DNA from: Rickettsiales bacterium
GTDB taxonomy: Bacteria > Pseudomonadota > Alphaproteobacteria > TMED127
Assembly (NCBI GenBank): GCA_002690875.1
Contig: NZGH01000030.1
Span: forward strand, 3,312-67,311
Direction of reading: 5' to 3'
Length of the DNA stretch: 64,000 bases
The stretch's first letter is position 1. Each line of letters starts with the position of its first letter. Below are positions 44,188 through 56,494 of this stretch, piece after piece. The position numbers and the translations under genes were made by a program. The notes below the pieces were generated by a model that was given only the letters and a program-made list of their open reading frames with translations, ran no database searches and was not told the origin of the DNA.

Positions 44188-46125
44188 CTAGTTATCAAGA
44201 AAGCTTCTTAATTTTCTAGATCGACTTGGATGTTTAAGTTTTCTAAGACCCTTTGCTTCAATTTGTCTTATTCTTTCTCTTGTTACGGAAAATTGTTGTC
44301 CTACTTCCTCTAGGGTATGATCTGTATTCATTCCTATGCCAAATCTCATTCTTAATACCCTCTCCTCACGGGGCGTTAAAGTTGATAAGACACCTGTTGT
44401 AGCTTCACGAAGATTGTTTTGAATAGCAGCATCTAGTGGAAGCTTAATTGCTTTGTCCTCAATGAAGTCACCTAAATGACTGTCATCTTCATCACCAACA
44501 GGGGTTTCTAAACTTATTGGTTCTTTTGCAATTTTTAAAACTTTTCTTACTTTTTCAATAGGCATACCTAACCTTGAAGCTAGCTCTTCGGGTTGAGGTT
44601 CAACACCGTTTTCATTAAGTATTTGTCTTGAAACTCTGACAAGCTTACTTATTGTTTCTATCATGTGAACAGGTATTCTTATAGTTCGGGCTTGATCAGC
44701 AATTGATCTAGTAATTGCTTGTCTTATCCACCATGTAGCATAAGTTGAAAATTTATATCCCCTTTTATATTCAAATTTATCTACTGCTTTCATTAGCCCA
44801 ATGTTACCTTCTTGAATTAAATCAAGAAATTGAAGGCCTCGATTCGTATATTTTTTGGCTATTGATATCACTAGTCTTAAGTTTGCTTCAATCATTTCTT
44901 TTTTTGCTTTTCCAGACTCAACAACCCCTTCATTTATTGCCTTGTAAATTTCTGTAATTTCATCAGTGGTCATTAAGTAATTGTTTACGACATCCTTCAT
45001 TTCAGATGTTATAATTACAGTCTCATCATTTTCTGCGAAAGCTTTCCACTTTTTATCCGTTTTCTTTTTAAGATTTTTAAGCCAATTTTTATTGAGTTTA
45101 TTTTTGTTAAATTCATTTTTAAAGTCTTCACCTTTAATTTTAAGTTTCTTGGAAATACTTAAAAGCTTATTATGCATTGAAATAATTTTAAAATTAAATT
45201 TCTTATGTTTCTCAACCACATCATCTATTCTTGATTGATTTATAAATAAGCCACAAATTAAGTTAGAAATATTTTGCTCGTTAGTTCTGATTTTACTGAT
45301 AACCTTCAGATCAACTTTTTTGTTTGAGGTTTTTGATTGAATATAATCAGATCGAATTTTTTGATATTTTTTGAAGTTTTTTGAAAAATTTTGAAGGTTT
45401 TCAACAATTACAGGTTTTAGACTCTCCTCTTTCTCCAATATGGATAAGTCTGAAACATCATTTGTGTCTTCACTCTCTTCTTCTGAATCAAATTCTGTTT
45501 CCTCATCAGAATTTTTTTCGGGATCTTCTTTATTATCATCTTCAAAAATAGTTTCATTATCTATTTCAAGTGATTCAAAATCATCTTGCAAGCCATTAAT
45601 TGACCTAAACGTCGAATCTAGGTCTATAAAATCTCTGAGCTGTCTTTGTTCTTTTTTATATTCCTCAAAAAAATCAAAAATTGAGTTCATTGAAATAAAG
45701 CTTCTAGAAAAAGCATCTTCAGTTTTTTTTTTTCCACTTTCAATTCTTTTTGCTATTTGAATTTCGCCAGAACGTGATAACAATTCTACATTTCCCATTT
45801 CTTTTAAATACATTCTTACGGGATCATCTGCTCTTCCAGTATCATTATCTTTTTCTGTAGTTGATTTAATTTCTACACTATTTTCTTCTTCTTCTGAAGA
45901 GTTCTCATCACTATCGTTTTCATAAATTTGGATATTGAGATTCTCAATTTTAGAATAGAACTCATCTTTATCCTCAAACTGACCTTCTTCTAATATATTT
46001 TCACACTCATCTCTTTTTAAAAAGCCTTGTCTTTTTCCTTTAGCAATTAGTTTTTTTAAAAGTTCACCAGACTTGTAAATAAGTGGTTCTTCAGAATTTA
46101 CTTTTTTTAATTTTTTTTTAGACAT
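44188..46125 (-). CDS. rpoD: Primary sigma factor RpoD (sigma-70)
   Basis: 645 aa. Region 1.1 ([21 protein letters not shown]), region 1.2 ([19 protein letters not shown]), a long acidic non-conserved insert (about residues 185-240, largely Asp/Glu/Ser), region 2 ([37 protein letters not shown], the -10 recognition helix), region 3, and region 4 with the -35 helix [20 protein letters not shown]. Directs core polymerase to housekeeping promoters of the kind seen before mraZ and lpxC. yqeY-dnaG-rpoD is a classic macromolecular-synthesis arrangement. Confidence 0.97.
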   Translation of the reverse strand: MSKKKLKKVNSEEPLIYKSGELLKKLIAKGKRQGFLKRDECENILEEGQFEDKDEFYSKIENLNIQIYENDSDENSSEEEENSVEIKSTTEKDNDTGRADDPVRMYLKEMGNVELLSRSGEIQIAKRIESGKKKTEDAFSRSFISMNSIFDFFEEYKKEQRQLRDFIDLDSTFRSINGLQDDFESLEIDNETIFEDDNKEDPEKNSDEETEFDSEEESEDTNDVSDLSILEKEESLKPVIVENLQNFSKNFKKYQKIRSDYIQSKTSNKKVDLKVISKIRTNEQNISNLICGLFINQSRIDDVVEKHKKFNFKIISMHNKLLSISKKLKIKGEDFKNEFNKNKLNKNWLKNLKKKTDKKWKAFAENDETVIITSEMKDVVNNYLMTTDEITEIYKAINEGVVESGKAKKEMIEANLRLVISIAKKYTNRGLQFLDLIQEGNIGLMKAVDKFEYKRGYKFSTYATWWIRQAITRSIADQARTIRIPVHMIETISKLVRVSRQILNENGVEPQPEELASRLGMPIEKVRKVLKIAKEPISLETPVGDEDDSHLGDFIEDKAIKLPLDAAIQNNLREATTGVLSTLTPREERVLRMRFGIGMNTDHTLEEVGQQFSVTRERIRQIEAKGLRKLKHPSRSRKLRSFLDN

Positions 46126-46174
46126 TATTTTCAGCTTTAATACATTATGTAAATGAACAGCAAATGAATAATAT

Positions 46175-47920
46175 TCAATGTTTTTTTTTTATTAAATTTA
46201 TTTCTTCAATTAGTAAATTATATTCGATGATCATTTTTGAAATTTCATTTTTATCAGTTGAATAAGTAATTTTTTTTTTTAATTTTTCCTTTTCTTTAAT
46301 TAAGCCTGGTAATTTTAGATTATTTAATATTTGAATAAAAAGTTTAATCTTTTCTGGCTTGTCCAAAACTTTAAGATGAGTTTGATATAAATTATTTAAC
46401 TTTTCAATTATTGATGAATATTTTTTTTTTAATTTATCTACTAGACCTTCCTTAGATTCATTTTCTGAGCTAATAACTATTAAAATATCTTTTTTTATTT
46501 TTTCCAAGTTATAATTTTCAAGTTTAACTTTAACTATATCTTCCATCATTGATAAAAAAATTTCTATTTCAAAAAAAGCGTAAACAATTAAAAGCTTTTC
46601 ATTGATATGACCTTGAGCTTTTTGTAATAGAACTTTGGAATTTTTATCTCTTAAAGAGTTTTTTTCCCATAAAAACTTATTTTTTTTATTCATAAGGAAC
46701 TTAAAATATTCTGTCGATACTGATTTATTTTTGATTTTATTTGAGAAGAATCTAATTGTTTCATCAATTTTAGCAATAAATTCAGGGCTAAAATCATTAA
46801 AAGACTCAACTATAATCTTCCATAAAAAATCAGCCAAACTTACAGAGTTGTCTTTCAAAGAATTAAAATGATGATAATTATTTTTATTAAAAAAACTATC
46901 CGGATCATACTCGGGTGGTAAAACAATAAACTTGAATGACTTTCCTGGAGAAAGAAACTCAAGTATTTTAAGTGCAATTTTTTTTGATGACTCTTGACCC
47001 GCTTTATCACCATCAAAACAAACAAAAGGAACATCAACTAAATTCCACAACTTATAAATTTGATTTGAAGATAAAGAAGTTCCCATTGATGATAATGCGC
47101 ATTTAAAATTATTTTGATACATGGAAATCACATCCATATAACCCTCTACTAAGAAAAGTTCTTTGTTTTTTTTTATAACCTCAAGGTTTTGAGTAAGTCC
47201 AAATAAAATTTCACTTTTTTTAAATATAGAACTTTCTTGAGAGTTTATGTATTTAATTTTTGAAGCTCCAAGTGATCTTGCTCCAAATCCAACAATTTTG
47301 TTAGAATAATTAAATATTGGGAATGTTACTCTACCCTTAAATCTTCCAAAAAAATTATTATCATCTTTATTTATAAATAAATCTGTGTTTTTTAAATCCT
47401 CCAGAGAAATTCCTAGATCACTAAAATAATCTATCATCCTTTCTTCACTAGGACAAAAACCGATCTGAAATTTCTCGACTGATTTTAAATCTATTTTTCT
47501 TGATTTCAGATAATTAATTGCAGAATTATTGGTTTTAAGGTTTTTTACAAATAAATCATTAGCTAAACTTAAAATTCTAAAAAGTTTATTGTCTAAATTA
47601 ATTTTTTCTGAATTTTCATATACAAAATCAATTCCCAAGTAATTTGACAAATATTTAATTGTTTCTGTGAAAGAAAAATTTTTAAATTTCTGTATGAAAG
47701 TTATAGCATTACCTCCTTCTTTACACCCAAAGCAATGATATAGGCCTTTACTATCGTTAACATTAAAAGAAGGTGTTTTTTCATCATGGAAAGGACATTT
47801 GCCTACAAATGAATTACCTCTTTGTTTTAATGTTACGAATTTTGAGATTAATTCGGATAATTTTGAACGAGTATTAAATTGTATTAATAATTCTTCTACT
47901 GATATTCTTTTTCTTTTCAT
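46175..47920 (-). CDS. dnaG: DNA primase DnaG
   Basis: 581 aa. N-terminal zinc finger [13 protein letters not shown]...CFGCKEGG (near 41-67), RNA polymerase core ([22 protein letters not shown]), TOPRIM motif [11 protein letters not shown] and DGDKAGQES for metal-dependent primer synthesis, then a lysine-rich helicase-binding C-terminus. Overlaps yqeY by 4 bp and precedes rpoD by 49 bp on the same strand. Confidence 0.96.
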   Translation of the reverse strand: MKRKRISVEELLIQFNTRSKLSELISKFVTLKQRGNSFVGKCPFHDEKTPSFNVNDSKGLYHCFGCKEGGNAITFIQKFKNFSFTETIKYLSNYLGIDFVYENSEKINLDNKLFRILSLANDLFVKNLKTNNSAINYLKSRKIDLKSVEKFQIGFCPSEERMIDYFSDLGISLEDLKNTDLFINKDDNNFFGRFKGRVTFPIFNYSNKIVGFGARSLGASKIKYINSQESSIFKKSEILFGLTQNLEVIKKNKELFLVEGYMDVISMYQNNFKCALSSMGTSLSSNQIYKLWNLVDVPFVCFDGDKAGQESSKKIALKILEFLSPGKSFKFIVLPPEYDPDSFFNKNNYHHFNSLKDNSVSLADFLWKIIVESFNDFSPEFIAKIDETIRFFSNKIKNKSVSTEYFKFLMNKKNKFLWEKNSLRDKNSKVLLQKAQGHINEKLLIVYAFFEIEIFLSMMEDIVKVKLENYNLEKIKKDILIVISSENESKEGLVDKLKKKYSSIIEKLNNLYQTHLKVLDKPEKIKLFIQILNNLKLPGLIKEKEKLKKKITYSTDKNEISKMIIEYNLLIEEINLIKKKH

Positions 47921-48378
47921 TTAAGATTTTTCTTAGCTAAATCAGCAACCTCTTTCATATCAATTTGACCTGGATATTCATTTTTTAGAAAACTAATTAA
48001 TTTGCCTAAATCTTTAATAGAAGTGCAATCTATCTCTGAAATTGATTTAATTATAATTTTTTCAAGTTCATCAGTTTTGATTTGTTTAGGTAAGAATGAA
48101 TTAATAATATCAATCTCTTTTTCCTCTCTTTTCTTAAGATCAGTTCTTCCTGCTTTTGAATAAATATCAACACTTTCTTTTCTTTGCTTGATCATATTTT
48201 GAAGAAGTAAAAGAATCTGCTGATCTGAAATAGTATCTCCTTTTTTTTTTGTTCTATTTTCAATATCGCTGTCTTTAATTGCAGCTAAAATAAGACGTAG
48301 TGTTGAGGTTGCAATATCATCTCTTTTTTTTAGATTTTCATCTAAACTTCTTTTAATATTTTCTCTTAGAGAAGTCAT
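47917..48378 (-). CDS. yqeY: GatB/YqeY domain protein
   Basis: 153 aa. Helical YqeY-family protein: LRENIKRSLDENLKKRDDIATSTLRLI, QQILLLLQNMIKQRKESVDIY, EKEIDIINSFLPKQ and the C-terminal LGKLISFLKNEYPGQIDMKEVADLAKK. The fold is that of the tRNA-binding tail of GatB, and a link to tRNA-dependent amidation is suspected but unproven. Regularly found before dnaG in alphaproteobacteria; divergent from carA. Confidence 0.85.
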   Translation of the reverse strand: MTSLRENIKRSLDENLKKRDDIATSTLRLILAAIKDSDIENRTKKKGDTISDQQILLLLQNMIKQRKESVDIYSKAGRTDLKKREEKEIDIINSFLPKQIKTDELEKIIIKSISEIDCTSIKDLGKLISFLKNEYPGQIDMKEVADLAKKNLK

Positions 48379-48478
48379 TATTGATATCCATATCTAATTA
48401 AGTAAAAAAAATCAATAAAACTATTAAATTTCATTTTCAACTTTTGAAAAAAATTATTCTGTGTATATTAACTCTCAG

Positions 48479-49627
48479 ATGTTTAAAGGCTCTATTAACG
48501 AGAATGATGATTGTGTTCTGATACTAAATAATGGTCATCATTTTTTTGGGAAGGGTTTCGGTTATCACGGAAACTTCTTTGGTGAAATCTGTTTTAACAC
48601 ATCAATTACTGGCTACCAGGAAATTCTAACTGATCCCTCTTATTTTAAACAAATTATCACTTTCACTTTTCCTCACATAGGAATAGTAGGATCAAATAAA
48701 ATGGATGTTGAAAGCCAAAAAATTTATGCCTCAGCATGTGTTATAAATAATGAACTTACACCCTCATCTAATTTTAGATCAGAAAAAGATTTTGAAAATT
48801 GGCTAAAAAAAAATAAAAAAGCATGTATCACAGGTATTGATACTAGATTACTTACAAAAATAATCAGAGATAAAGGTGCATGTAATGCTTTGATTCATTT
48901 CCCAAAAAATAAATTGAAAAGAGTTGATTATTTAAAAAATGAATTAACAAGTTTTCCTTCCATGAAAAATACTGATTTAGCCTCACAAGTGTCAACAAAA
49001 TATATTTATAAATGGGATAAAAATAAAAAAATACCTATTAATTTTGAAAGTATTAAGGGTAAATTTATATCTGTTTTAGACTACGGAATAAAAAATAATA
49101 TTCTAAAAATTCTTAACCAAAGTAAATATCAAATTATTGTTTTTCCTCATGATTTTAAGATAGAAAAAATTTTAAAAAAAAATACAGTTGGTTTTTTTCT
49201 CTCTAATGGACCAGGTGACCCAAAAGCCACATTTGAAAAAATAAAAATTAATTTATCTATAATTAAAAATACTAAAATACCTGTTTTTGGAATATGTTTA
49301 GGACACCAAATTCTTTCACTTTTATTTGGTGGAAAAACAGAAAAAATGCATCACGGACATAGAGGTGCAAACCACCCTATTAAAAATCATGCAAATGGAA
49401 AAGTTGAAATCACTGTTCAGAATCATGGTTTCGTTGTTTCAAAAAAAAAATTGCCAAAAAACATGCAAATTACACACTCTTCTCTTTTTGATGGTACTAT
49501 TGCAGGAATAAAAATTGTTAAAAAACCTTTTTTTTCTGTACAGTATCATCCAGAGGCCTCACCAGGTCCACAAGACAGTAGGTATTTATTTCATAAATTT
49601 GAAAAATTAGTTGAAGAATATGCCTAA
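48479..49627 (+). CDS. carA: Carbamoyl phosphate synthase small subunit
   Basis: About 382 aa from ATG 48479 ([16 protein letters not shown]); a GTG at 48461 would add six residues. Glutamine amidotransferase subunit that feeds ammonia to CarB for pyrimidine and arginine synthesis. [17 protein letters not shown] marks the CarA N-terminal domain; [17 protein letters not shown] holds the nucleophilic Cys, [10 protein letters not shown] follows, and [13 protein letters not shown] carries the catalytic His/Glu. Overlaps carB by 8 bp. Confidence 0.95.
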   Translation: MFKGSINENDDCVLILNNGHHFFGKGFGYHGNFFGEICFNTSITGYQEILTDPSYFKQIITFTFPHIGIVGSNKMDVESQKIYASACVINNELTPSSNFRSEKDFENWLKKNKKACITGIDTRLLTKIIRDKGACNALIHFPKNKLKRVDYLKNELTSFPSMKNTDLASQVSTKYIYKWDKNKKIPINFESIKGKFISVLDYGIKNNILKILNQSKYQIIVFPHDFKIEKILKKNTVGFFLSNGPGDPKATFEKIKINLSIIKNTKIPVFGICLGHQILSLLFGGKTEKMHHGHRGANHPIKNHANGKVEITVQNHGFVVSKKKLPKNMQITHSSLFDGTIAGIKIVKKPFFSVQYHPEASPGPQDSRYLFHKFEKLVEEYA

Positions 49628-52600
49628 AAGAAAAGATATTAAAAAAATTATGATTATTGGCGCTGGGCCTATAGTTATTGGTCAGGCTTGTGAATTTGAC
49701 TATTCTGGAGCACAAGCATGCAAAGCTTTAAAGGAGGAAGGTTATAAAGTAATTCTAGTGAATTCAAATCCAGCTACAATTATGACAGATCCAAATCTTG
49801 CAGATAAGACATATATTGAACCGCTTAATTCACATTTTTTAGAACAAATAATAAAAAAAGAAAGTCCAGATGCATTACTTTCAACTATGGGAGGACAAAC
49901 AGCTTTAAATTTGTCAATAGAATTACAAAGAAAAAAAATTCTTTCTAAATATAAAGTAGAACTTATTGGTGCCACTAAATCAGTCATTGAAAAGGCAGAG
50001 AATAGAGAACTTTTCAAAAGGTCAATGGATAAAATTGGACTAGATTCACCTAAAGGTTTTGTTGTAAGCAACTTAGAAAAAGCATTAGAAGTACTAAACG
50101 CCCTAAAGTTTCCAGTAATCATCAGACCATCCTTTACACTTGGAGGTTCGGGTGGAGGAACAGCAAAAAATAAAAATGAATTCTTAAATATTGTAAAAAA
50201 AGGTATTAGCTTATCGCCGATAAGTGAGGTTCTTATTGAAGAATCTTTAGTTGGGTGGAAAGAATACGAAATGGAGGTAATAAGAGATAAAAACGATAAT
50301 TGTATAATTGTTTGTTCAATAGAAAATATTGACCCAATGGGTGTCCACACCGGCGACTCAATTACCGTTGCTCCATCATTAACTCTAACTGACAAAGAAT
50401 TTCAAAAAATGCGAAATGATTCTATTAGTGTTATCAGAGAAATAGGTGTTGAGACAGGGGGGGCTAATGTACAATTTGCTGTTAACCCAAAAGACGGAAG
50501 AATGGTTGTAATTGAAATGAATCCTAGGGTTTCAAGGTCATCAGCTTTAGCATCTAAAGCCACTGGTTTTCCAATTGCGAGGGTAGCAGCTAAATTAGCA
50601 ATTGGTTATTCTTTGGATGAATTAAAGAACGATATAACTAAAATTACACCCGCTTCATTTGAACCGACAATTGATTACATCGTTACAAAAATACCAAGAT
50701 TTACATTTGAAAAATTCAATGAGACAGAAGAAAAACTTGGAACCACTATGAAATCAATTGGGGAATGTATGTCAATTGGAAGAAATTTCAAAGAGTCTTT
50801 TCAAAAAGCTGTTAGAAGTCTAGAGATAGGTTTAGACGGCCTTAATTCAAGTCAAGATTTAAAAGATAAGAAGAAAGAAAAAATTAAAAGTCTTCTTGAA
50901 AAAAATCTTCCTAATAAATTTTTAATTATTGCTGAAGCCTTAAGAAAGGGTATTAACATTAATACAGTTATAAAAAAATCAAAATATGACTATTGGTTTA
51001 TCAGGGAAATAAATGAAATTGTAAAACTTGAAAATGAATTGAAAAAAAAATTCAATCTTAATCTATATAAAAAATGTAAAGCCGCTGGCTTTTCTGACAA
51101 TAGAGTTTTAGAGCTATCAAAAATATCCTCAAAAAAATTAAAAGATTTAAAAAGAAAATATAATCTTCATGCAAAATTTAAAAATATCGATACATGTTCT
51201 GGAGAATTTAAGTCATTTACGCCCTATATGTATTCTTCATGGGCATCGAGTGATTATAGCCCTAATTTTGAAAAAGAGACTGACATAACAAATAAAAAAA
51301 AGGTTATTATTGTCGGAGGCGGTCCTAATAGAATTGGTCAAGGAATAGAATTTGATTACTGTTGTGTTCACTCATCATATGCAATTAGAGAAATGGGGTT
51401 TGAATCAATAATGATTAACTGCAACCCTGAAACTGTTTCTACAGACTTTGATACATCAGATAGACTTTATTTTGAACCGTTAGATATTGAATCAGTTTTA
51501 TCAATCTGTAAGTCAGAGAGTTTAAAAGGTCACTTATTAGGAGTGATTGTTCAACTCGGTGGACAAACTCCCCTCAAACTTGCTGAAAAGATTTTTGAAA
51601 ATAAAATAAAAATTTTAGGAACAAGTTTTAAATCCATCGATTTATGTGAAGATAGAGAGAGTTTTAATAAGCTAATTAAAAAACTTGAAATAAATCAGCC
51701 CAAAAGTGATATCGTATTTAATTTAAAACAAGCAAAAAAATCATTAAAAAAAATTCAGTTTCCAATTGTTATTAGACCTTCTTATGTTTTAGGAGGTCGA
51801 GCTATGAGAATAGTTAATAATGAGTTAGAGCTAGTAAAATATTTTCATTCTAATTTCATTGAAAATAATAAGGCAATTTTGATTGATGAGTTTTTGTTAG
51901 GAGCAAAAGAAATTGACGTTGATGCATTATCAGATGGCAACGATATTTTCATTGCTGGTATTTTAGAACATATTGAAGAGGCAGGGGTTCACTCGGGTGA
52001 TTCTGCTTGTTCTTTACCTCCTCAAACTATACCAAAAAAAATAATCCAAGAAATAGAAAGTATTACAAGATCAATTATTAAAAAACTCAAAGTTATTGGC
52101 TTTACTAACATTCAATATGCAATTAAAGACGAAAAAGTTTTTGTTTTAGAGGTAAACCCAAGAGCAAGTAGAACAGTACCTTTTATTAGTAAGTCTATTG
52201 GAGTACCATTAGCAAATATTGCAACAAAAATAATGCTTGGAAAAAAGCTTAAAGATTTTAAACTTAAAAATAAAAATTTAGATTCTGTATTTGTAAAAGA
52301 ATCGGTTTTTCCTTTTGATAGATTTCCAGGCGAAGATGTAATCCTTGGTCCTGAAATGAAATCTACAGGTGAGGTCATGGGAATAGACAAAAAATTTCCT
52401 GTAGCTTATATAAAGTCTCAAATAGCCGCTGGTAATAACCTGCCCTCAAAAGGATCGGTTTTCATTTCCGTTAGAGATGAAGATAAAGAAAATATATTTT
52501 TACTCTCTCAAGTTTTAAAAAAAATTAATTTTAAAATTTGTGCAACTAGAGGTACAGCAGAATTTTTATCAAGGTTTGGAGTTGAGACTGAAATTGTGAA

Positions 52601-52844
52601 TAAAGTAAATGAAGGAACTCCCCATATTTTAGACTTAATTGAAAAAAAAAAAATTCAACTAGTAATTAACACTACCTCAGGAAAGAAATCAATTGCTGAC
52701 AGTTTCTCAATTAGAAGAAGTGCTATTAGAAACAAAATACCATATTTTACAACAATTTCTGCAGCTAAAGTTGCAATTACTGGCCTTAATATAATTAAAA
52801 AGACAAAATTTTCCGTAAAACCAATTCAAGATGTTTATAAATAA
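49620..52844 (+). CDS. carB: Carbamoyl phosphate synthase large subunit
   Basis: About 1,074 aa from ATG 49620 ([20 protein letters not shown]); an upstream TTG at 49611 is unlikely. Two homologous ATP-grasp halves: [17 protein letters not shown]...[12 protein letters not shown] and [16 protein letters not shown]...[12 protein letters not shown], each ending in an ENLYFQ-like [18 protein letters not shown] / [16 protein letters not shown] metal-binding block. The C-terminal MGS-like regulatory domain ([16 protein letters not shown]) follows. First half uses bicarbonate, second uses carbamate. greA starts 38 bp downstream. Confidence 0.97.
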   Translation: MPKRKDIKKIMIIGAGPIVIGQACEFDYSGAQACKALKEEGYKVILVNSNPATIMTDPNLADKTYIEPLNSHFLEQIIKKESPDALLSTMGGQTALNLSIELQRKKILSKYKVELIGATKSVIEKAENRELFKRSMDKIGLDSPKGFVVSNLEKALEVLNALKFPVIIRPSFTLGGSGGGTAKNKNEFLNIVKKGISLSPISEVLIEESLVGWKEYEMEVIRDKNDNCIIVCSIENIDPMGVHTGDSITVAPSLTLTDKEFQKMRNDSISVIREIGVETGGANVQFAVNPKDGRMVVIEMNPRVSRSSALASKATGFPIARVAAKLAIGYSLDELKNDITKITPASFEPTIDYIVTKIPRFTFEKFNETEEKLGTTMKSIGECMSIGRNFKESFQKAVRSLEIGLDGLNSSQDLKDKKKEKIKSLLEKNLPNKFLIIAEALRKGININTVIKKSKYDYWFIREINEIVKLENELKKKFNLNLYKKCKAAGFSDNRVLELSKISSKKLKDLKRKYNLHAKFKNIDTCSGEFKSFTPYMYSSWASSDYSPNFEKETDITNKKKVIIVGGGPNRIGQGIEFDYCCVHSSYAIREMGFESIMINCNPETVSTDFDTSDRLYFEPLDIESVLSICKSESLKGHLLGVIVQLGGQTPLKLAEKIFENKIKILGTSFKSIDLCEDRESFNKLIKKLEINQPKSDIVFNLKQAKKSLKKIQFPIVIRPSYVLGGRAMRIVNNELELVKYFHSNFIENNKAILIDEFLLGAKEIDVDALSDGNDIFIAGILEHIEEAGVHSGDSACSLPPQTIPKKIIQEIESITRSIIKKLKVIGFTNIQYAIKDEKVFVLEVNPRASRTVPFISKSIGVPLANIATKIMLGKKLKDFKLKNKNLDSVFVKESVFPFDRFPGEDVILGPEMKSTGEVMGIDKKFPVAYIKSQIAAGNNLPSKGSVFISVRDEDKENIFLLSQVLKKINFKICATRGTAEFLSRFGVETEIVNKVNEGTPHILDLIEKKKIQLVINTTSGKKSIADSFSIRRSAIRNKIPYFTTISAAKVAITGLNIIKKTKFSVKPIQDVYK

Positions 52845-52882
52845 TAGAATTTAATTTTTTAAATATTATAATATAATTTACA

Positions 52883-53359
52883 ATGAGTGAAAAATTACCA
52901 ATGACAGCTGATGGTCTAGCTAAGTTAAAATCTGAGCTTGAAAACCTTAAGAATTCTGAAAGACCTAATATAATTAAAGCAATCGCAGAGGCTAGAGAGC
53001 ATGGAGACCTTTCAGAAAACGCAGAGTACCATGCAGCTAGAGAAAAACAAAGTTTCATTGAGGGAAGGATCTCTGAACTTGAAAATAAAATCAGCAGAGC
53101 TGAAGTTATAGATATTTCCTCGCTTGATAATTCAAAAATTACCTTTGGAGCAACAGTGAAAATCACTGATCTGAACAGTAACGAGACACACACTTACACA
53201 ATCGTTGGAGCTGATGAATCAGATATTGAAAAAAACTTAATATCGATTTCTGCACCTTTAGGCAGAGCCATGATTAACAAAACCATTGATGATGTCATTG
53301 AAGTAACAACACCAGGTGGAGTGAAAGAATACCAAATAAATTCAATAAAGTATTCATAA
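52883..53359 (+). CDS. greA: Transcription elongation factor GreA
   Basis: 158 aa. N-terminal antiparallel coiled coil with the acidic tip that enters the polymerase secondary channel (EAREHGDLSENAEYHAAREKQ, Asp and Glu at the tip), then the C-terminal FKBP-like domain (ATVKITDLNSNETHTYTIVG, SISAPLGRAMI). Rescues backtracked polymerase by transcript cleavage. Commonly follows carB in alphaproteobacteria. Confidence 0.96.
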   Translation: MSEKLPMTADGLAKLKSELENLKNSERPNIIKAIAEAREHGDLSENAEYHAAREKQSFIEGRISELENKISRAEVIDISSLDNSKITFGATVKITDLNSNETHTYTIVGADESDIEKNLISISAPLGRAMINKTIDDVIEVTTPGGVKEYQINSIKYS

Positions 53360-53361
53360 CT

Positions 53362-54300
53362 ATGAATAAAACCGAAAATATTACAATTATAGGCTCTGGA
53401 CCAGCCGGATATACAGCAGCAATTTATGCGGCAAGAGCTGGTCTTTCTCCATTGATGATTTCTGGTCTAGAACAAGGCGGACAACTTATGATTACAACTG
53501 ACGTTGAAAACTACCCTGGTTTTGAAAAACCAATTCAAGGACCCTGGTTAATGGAACAAATGAAAAATCAAGCCGAATCTTTTGGAACAAGGATTTTGTT
53601 AGATTTTGTAAAAGACGTAGATCTAGAGACTTTACCTTTTAAACTTAAAACAGAAAAAAAGATAATAAAATCTAATTCGATTGTTATCGCAACAGGGGCA
53701 AAAGCCAACTGGCTTAATATAAAAGGTGAACAAGAATTTATGGGCTTTGGAGTTTCAGCATGTGCAACATGTGATGGTTTTTTTTTTAAAGATAAAGATG
53801 TTGCTATCGTGGGTGGAGGAAATACAGCTGTTGAGGAGGCTTTATTTTTATCTAATTTATGTAGAAAAGTTCACCTAATTCATAGGAGAGATAAATTAAG
53901 AGCAGAAAAAATCCTACAAGAGAGATTGTTTCAAAAAAAAAATGTTAATTTTATTTGGGATAGTAATGTTACAGAAATAACTGGAGACTTAGAAAAAAAA
54001 AAAATTCAATCAATTACGATAAAAAATAAAAAGGATGGGATTAAACAATTGTCAATTGAAGGTTTTTTTGTTGCAATAGGTCATAGTCCAGCAACAACTT
54101 TATTCAAAAATAAGTTACAAATGGATAATGATGGTTATATTTATACAGAACCTAATTCCACAAAAACAGGCGTTGAGGGAGTGTTTGCCGCAGGTGATGT
54201 AACAGACAGATTGTATAGGCAAGCTGTAACAGCTGCTGGAATGGGTTGTATGAGTGCAATAGAAGCAGAAAGCTTTCTTAGCTCAAGAAAAATTATTTGA
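53362..54300 (+). CDS. trxB: Thioredoxin reductase
   Basis: 312 aa flavoprotein. FAD motif GSGPAGYTAAIYAARAG, redox-active CATC in SACATCDGFFFK (near 135), NADPH motif VGGGNTAVEEALFL and HRRDKLRAEK, and the C-terminal FAD motif GVFAAGDVTDRLYRQAVTAAG. Reduces thioredoxin with NADPH. Begins 2 bp after greA and overlaps the convergent reductase gene by 8 bp. Confidence 0.95.
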   Translation: MNKTENITIIGSGPAGYTAAIYAARAGLSPLMISGLEQGGQLMITTDVENYPGFEKPIQGPWLMEQMKNQAESFGTRILLDFVKDVDLETLPFKLKTEKKIIKSNSIVIATGAKANWLNIKGEQEFMGFGVSACATCDGFFFKDKDVAIVGGGNTAVEEALFLSNLCRKVHLIHRRDKLRAEKILQERLFQKKNVNFIWDSNVTEITGDLEKKKIQSITIKNKKDGIKQLSIEGFFVAIGHSPATTLFKNKLQMDNDGYIYTEPNSTKTGVEGVFAAGDVTDRLYRQAVTAAGMGCMSAIEAESFLSSRKII

Positions 54301-55201
54301 CTTTTTTAATTTCTTCAACAATTTCTTTGTGGACAGGACAACTAATATTATAGTTTTTAGATAAGGCTTCTATTGATCCAGATAACCAATCAAGCTCAAG
54401 TTTTTTACTCTTATTAAAATCAACATGCATTGATGATGTCATATTAAATGGCATTTTTTTAATCTTTTCTAACCAGAATTCAACTGGGTTATTTTTAAAA
54501 GAAACCCCAAACTTTTTTGACAAATTGTATGTTTCAAGCATCGCATCTGTAAATTTTTTTTTCATAACTTTATCTTCAAAAATTTGACCAATTGGCTTCA
54601 AAAATAAAGTTGTGATTCCACTGTAAGCAGACAAAAATATAAATTTTTCCCAAATTTTTTCTTTTATATTTTTTTTAAAAATTATTTTAAGTCCAATTTT
54701 TTGGACACTTTCACAAAAATCTTGGAGTAAATTGTTTTCTTGACCATTATATGCACCTACGAAAAAAGTAGCTAATTTACCTACATGTTTTACAATTTGT
54801 CTTTCATCTACAAACACAGAAATTTGTGCAACTGCACCAATAGTATCTAAATTAGGTAATGTTTTTTTTAACTTTTCTTCAGCATAAATACCATTTTGAA
54901 AAGGAACTATAAGAGGTTTATTTTTAATTTTTTTTTTAATTTCATCAAGTACTGAGTCAAAGTCATACAACTTTACAGTATTAATAATTATATCAAAAAA
55001 TTCTTCCTCAGGAATTTCTTGAGTTACTCTGACTTTTGGACAGTAAATTTGTCTTAATTCACTTTCGAGTTTTAAACCATATGACTCCAAGTAAATATGC
55101 CTTTTTTTTCTGGCAACGAACGTTACATCATAATTATTATTAACTAAATAAGATCCAATAAAACCACCTATTCCGCCAACTCCAATTACTAAAATTTTCA
55201 T
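54293..55201 (-). CDS. panE: Ketopantoate reductase-family protein (PanE/ApbA)
   Basis: 302 aa. N-terminal NADPH motif VIGVGGIGGFIGSYLV, KLYDFDSVLDEIKKKI, VPFQNGIYAEEKL with the conserved Asn, and the C-terminal helical domain with EKFIFLSAYSGITTL and LDWLSGSIEAL. The family reduces 2-dehydropantoate for coenzyme A synthesis, but paralogues with other substrates exist, so the gene name is provisional. 4 bp after the aminotransferase gene on the minus strand. Confidence 0.8.
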   Translation of the reverse strand: MKILVIGVGGIGGFIGSYLVNNNYDVTFVARKKRHIYLESYGLKLESELRQIYCPKVRVTQEIPEEEFFDIIINTVKLYDFDSVLDEIKKKIKNKPLIVPFQNGIYAEEKLKKTLPNLDTIGAVAQISVFVDERQIVKHVGKLATFFVGAYNGQENNLLQDFCESVQKIGLKIIFKKNIKEKIWEKFIFLSAYSGITTLFLKPIGQIFEDKVMKKKFTDAMLETYNLSKKFGVSFKNNPVEFWLEKIKKMPFNMTSSMHVDFNKSKKLELDWLSGSIEALSKNYNISCPVHKEIVEEIKKVK

Positions 55202-55205
55202 ATAC

Positions 55206-56405
55206 CTAGGATAATTTTTTCAAAGAATGTTCTATTTGTACACATGCTTTTTTTAACTCTTCTAATGAGGTAGCATAAGAAAGTCTAAAATATGGAGATT
55301 TTCCAAAAGCTACACCAGGGACAACAGCCACTCTTGCATGATTTAATAAAAATTCAGAAAAATCCAAATCATTTGAAATTAGCTTATCATTATATTTTTT
55401 ACCAATAAATCCATCACATGATACATAAAGATAAAATGCACCATCAGGGATAAAAGGCTTAAGGCCATCTATGGAAGAAAAAAAATCTATCAAGTAGTTT
55501 TTTCTATCCTCAAATTTTATCAACCACTCCTTTAAGAAAACTTTTTCATTTTTTAAAGCAAACATAGCAGCCATTTGACTTATTGAGCATGGGTTTGTTG
55601 TACATTGAGATTGTATTTTTGAAATTGATTTAATTAGCTTTTTGTTTCCAGCTCCATAACCTATTCTCCATCCTGTCATTGAAAAAACCTTAGAGACTCC
55701 ATTTACAATAAAAGTTCTGTTAAATAAGTCAGGAGAAATATTTAAAATATTTCTGAATTTTACGCTTTTATAAAGAATATGTTCGTAAATATCATCTGAA
55801 AGAATAAAAACATTTTTGTATTTTCTTATAATATCTGCAAGCTCTCGAAGTTCATTTTCCGAATAGACAGAACCGGTAGGGTTTCCAGGGGAATTAATGA
55901 TAATCCACTTTGTTTTACTCGTAATACTTTTTTCTAGATCCTTAGGTTTTACTTTAAATCCATTTTCAAATTTTGTCTCAATAATTACAGGTTTACCATT
56001 GCATAGACTAACTATATCAGGATATGAAACCCAATAAGGAGAAGGAATTAAGACTTCATCACCTTCGTTTATGGATGACATAAAAAGATTGTAAATAACA
56101 TGTTTTCCACCAACTCCAACAGTTATATTTTCATTTTTAAAATTTAAGTTATTTTCATTCTTAAACTTTCTAATTATTGCTTCTTTTAACTCATCTGTTC
56201 CATCTACTTGAGTGTATTTTGTAAAGCCGTTTTTAATAGCCTTAATGGCAAATTCTTTTATATGATCAGGTGTATCAAAATCTGGTTCCCCTGAACTAAG
56301 ACTTATAACTTTAATGCCATCTCTAGACATTTCTCTCGCTTTTTGAGAAATTTTTACTGTCAGAGAGGGCTGAAACCTAGACAATCTATTAGATATGAAA
56401 TTCAT
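55206..56405 (-). CDS. aatA: PLP-dependent aminotransferase class I (aspartate aminotransferase type)
   Basis: 399 aa, fold type I, Ib subfamily as in Rhizobium AatA. Motifs: SLSSGEPDFDTPDHI, GGKHVIYNLFMS, IPSPYWVSYPD, NSPGNPTGSVYS, SDDIYEHILY and the PLP lysine in NGVSKVFSMTGWRIGYGAG, plus the C-terminal FRLSYA arginine that binds the carboxylate. Probably aspartate/oxoglutarate, possibly also prephenate; substrate range is not decided by sequence. Divergent from uvrB. Confidence 0.88.
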   Translation of the reverse strand: MNFISNRLSRFQPSLTVKISQKAREMSRDGIKVISLSSGEPDFDTPDHIKEFAIKAIKNGFTKYTQVDGTDELKEAIIRKFKNENNLNFKNENITVGVGGKHVIYNLFMSSINEGDEVLIPSPYWVSYPDIVSLCNGKPVIIETKFENGFKVKPKDLEKSITSKTKWIIINSPGNPTGSVYSENELRELADIIRKYKNVFILSDDIYEHILYKSVKFRNILNISPDLFNRTFIVNGVSKVFSMTGWRIGYGAGNKKLIKSISKIQSQCTTNPCSISQMAAMFALKNEKVFLKEWLIKFEDRKNYLIDFFSSIDGLKPFIPDGAFYLYVSCDGFIGKKYNDKLISNDLDFSEFLLNHARVAVVPGVAFGKSPYFRLSYATSLEELKKACVQIEHSLKKLS

Positions 56406-56494
56406 TAATTATGGAAAAAAATTTAAAACCTCAACAATTAGGATTATATATATTCTTTAGTAAAAATATATTAGATTTTAAAATTAATTAAAAT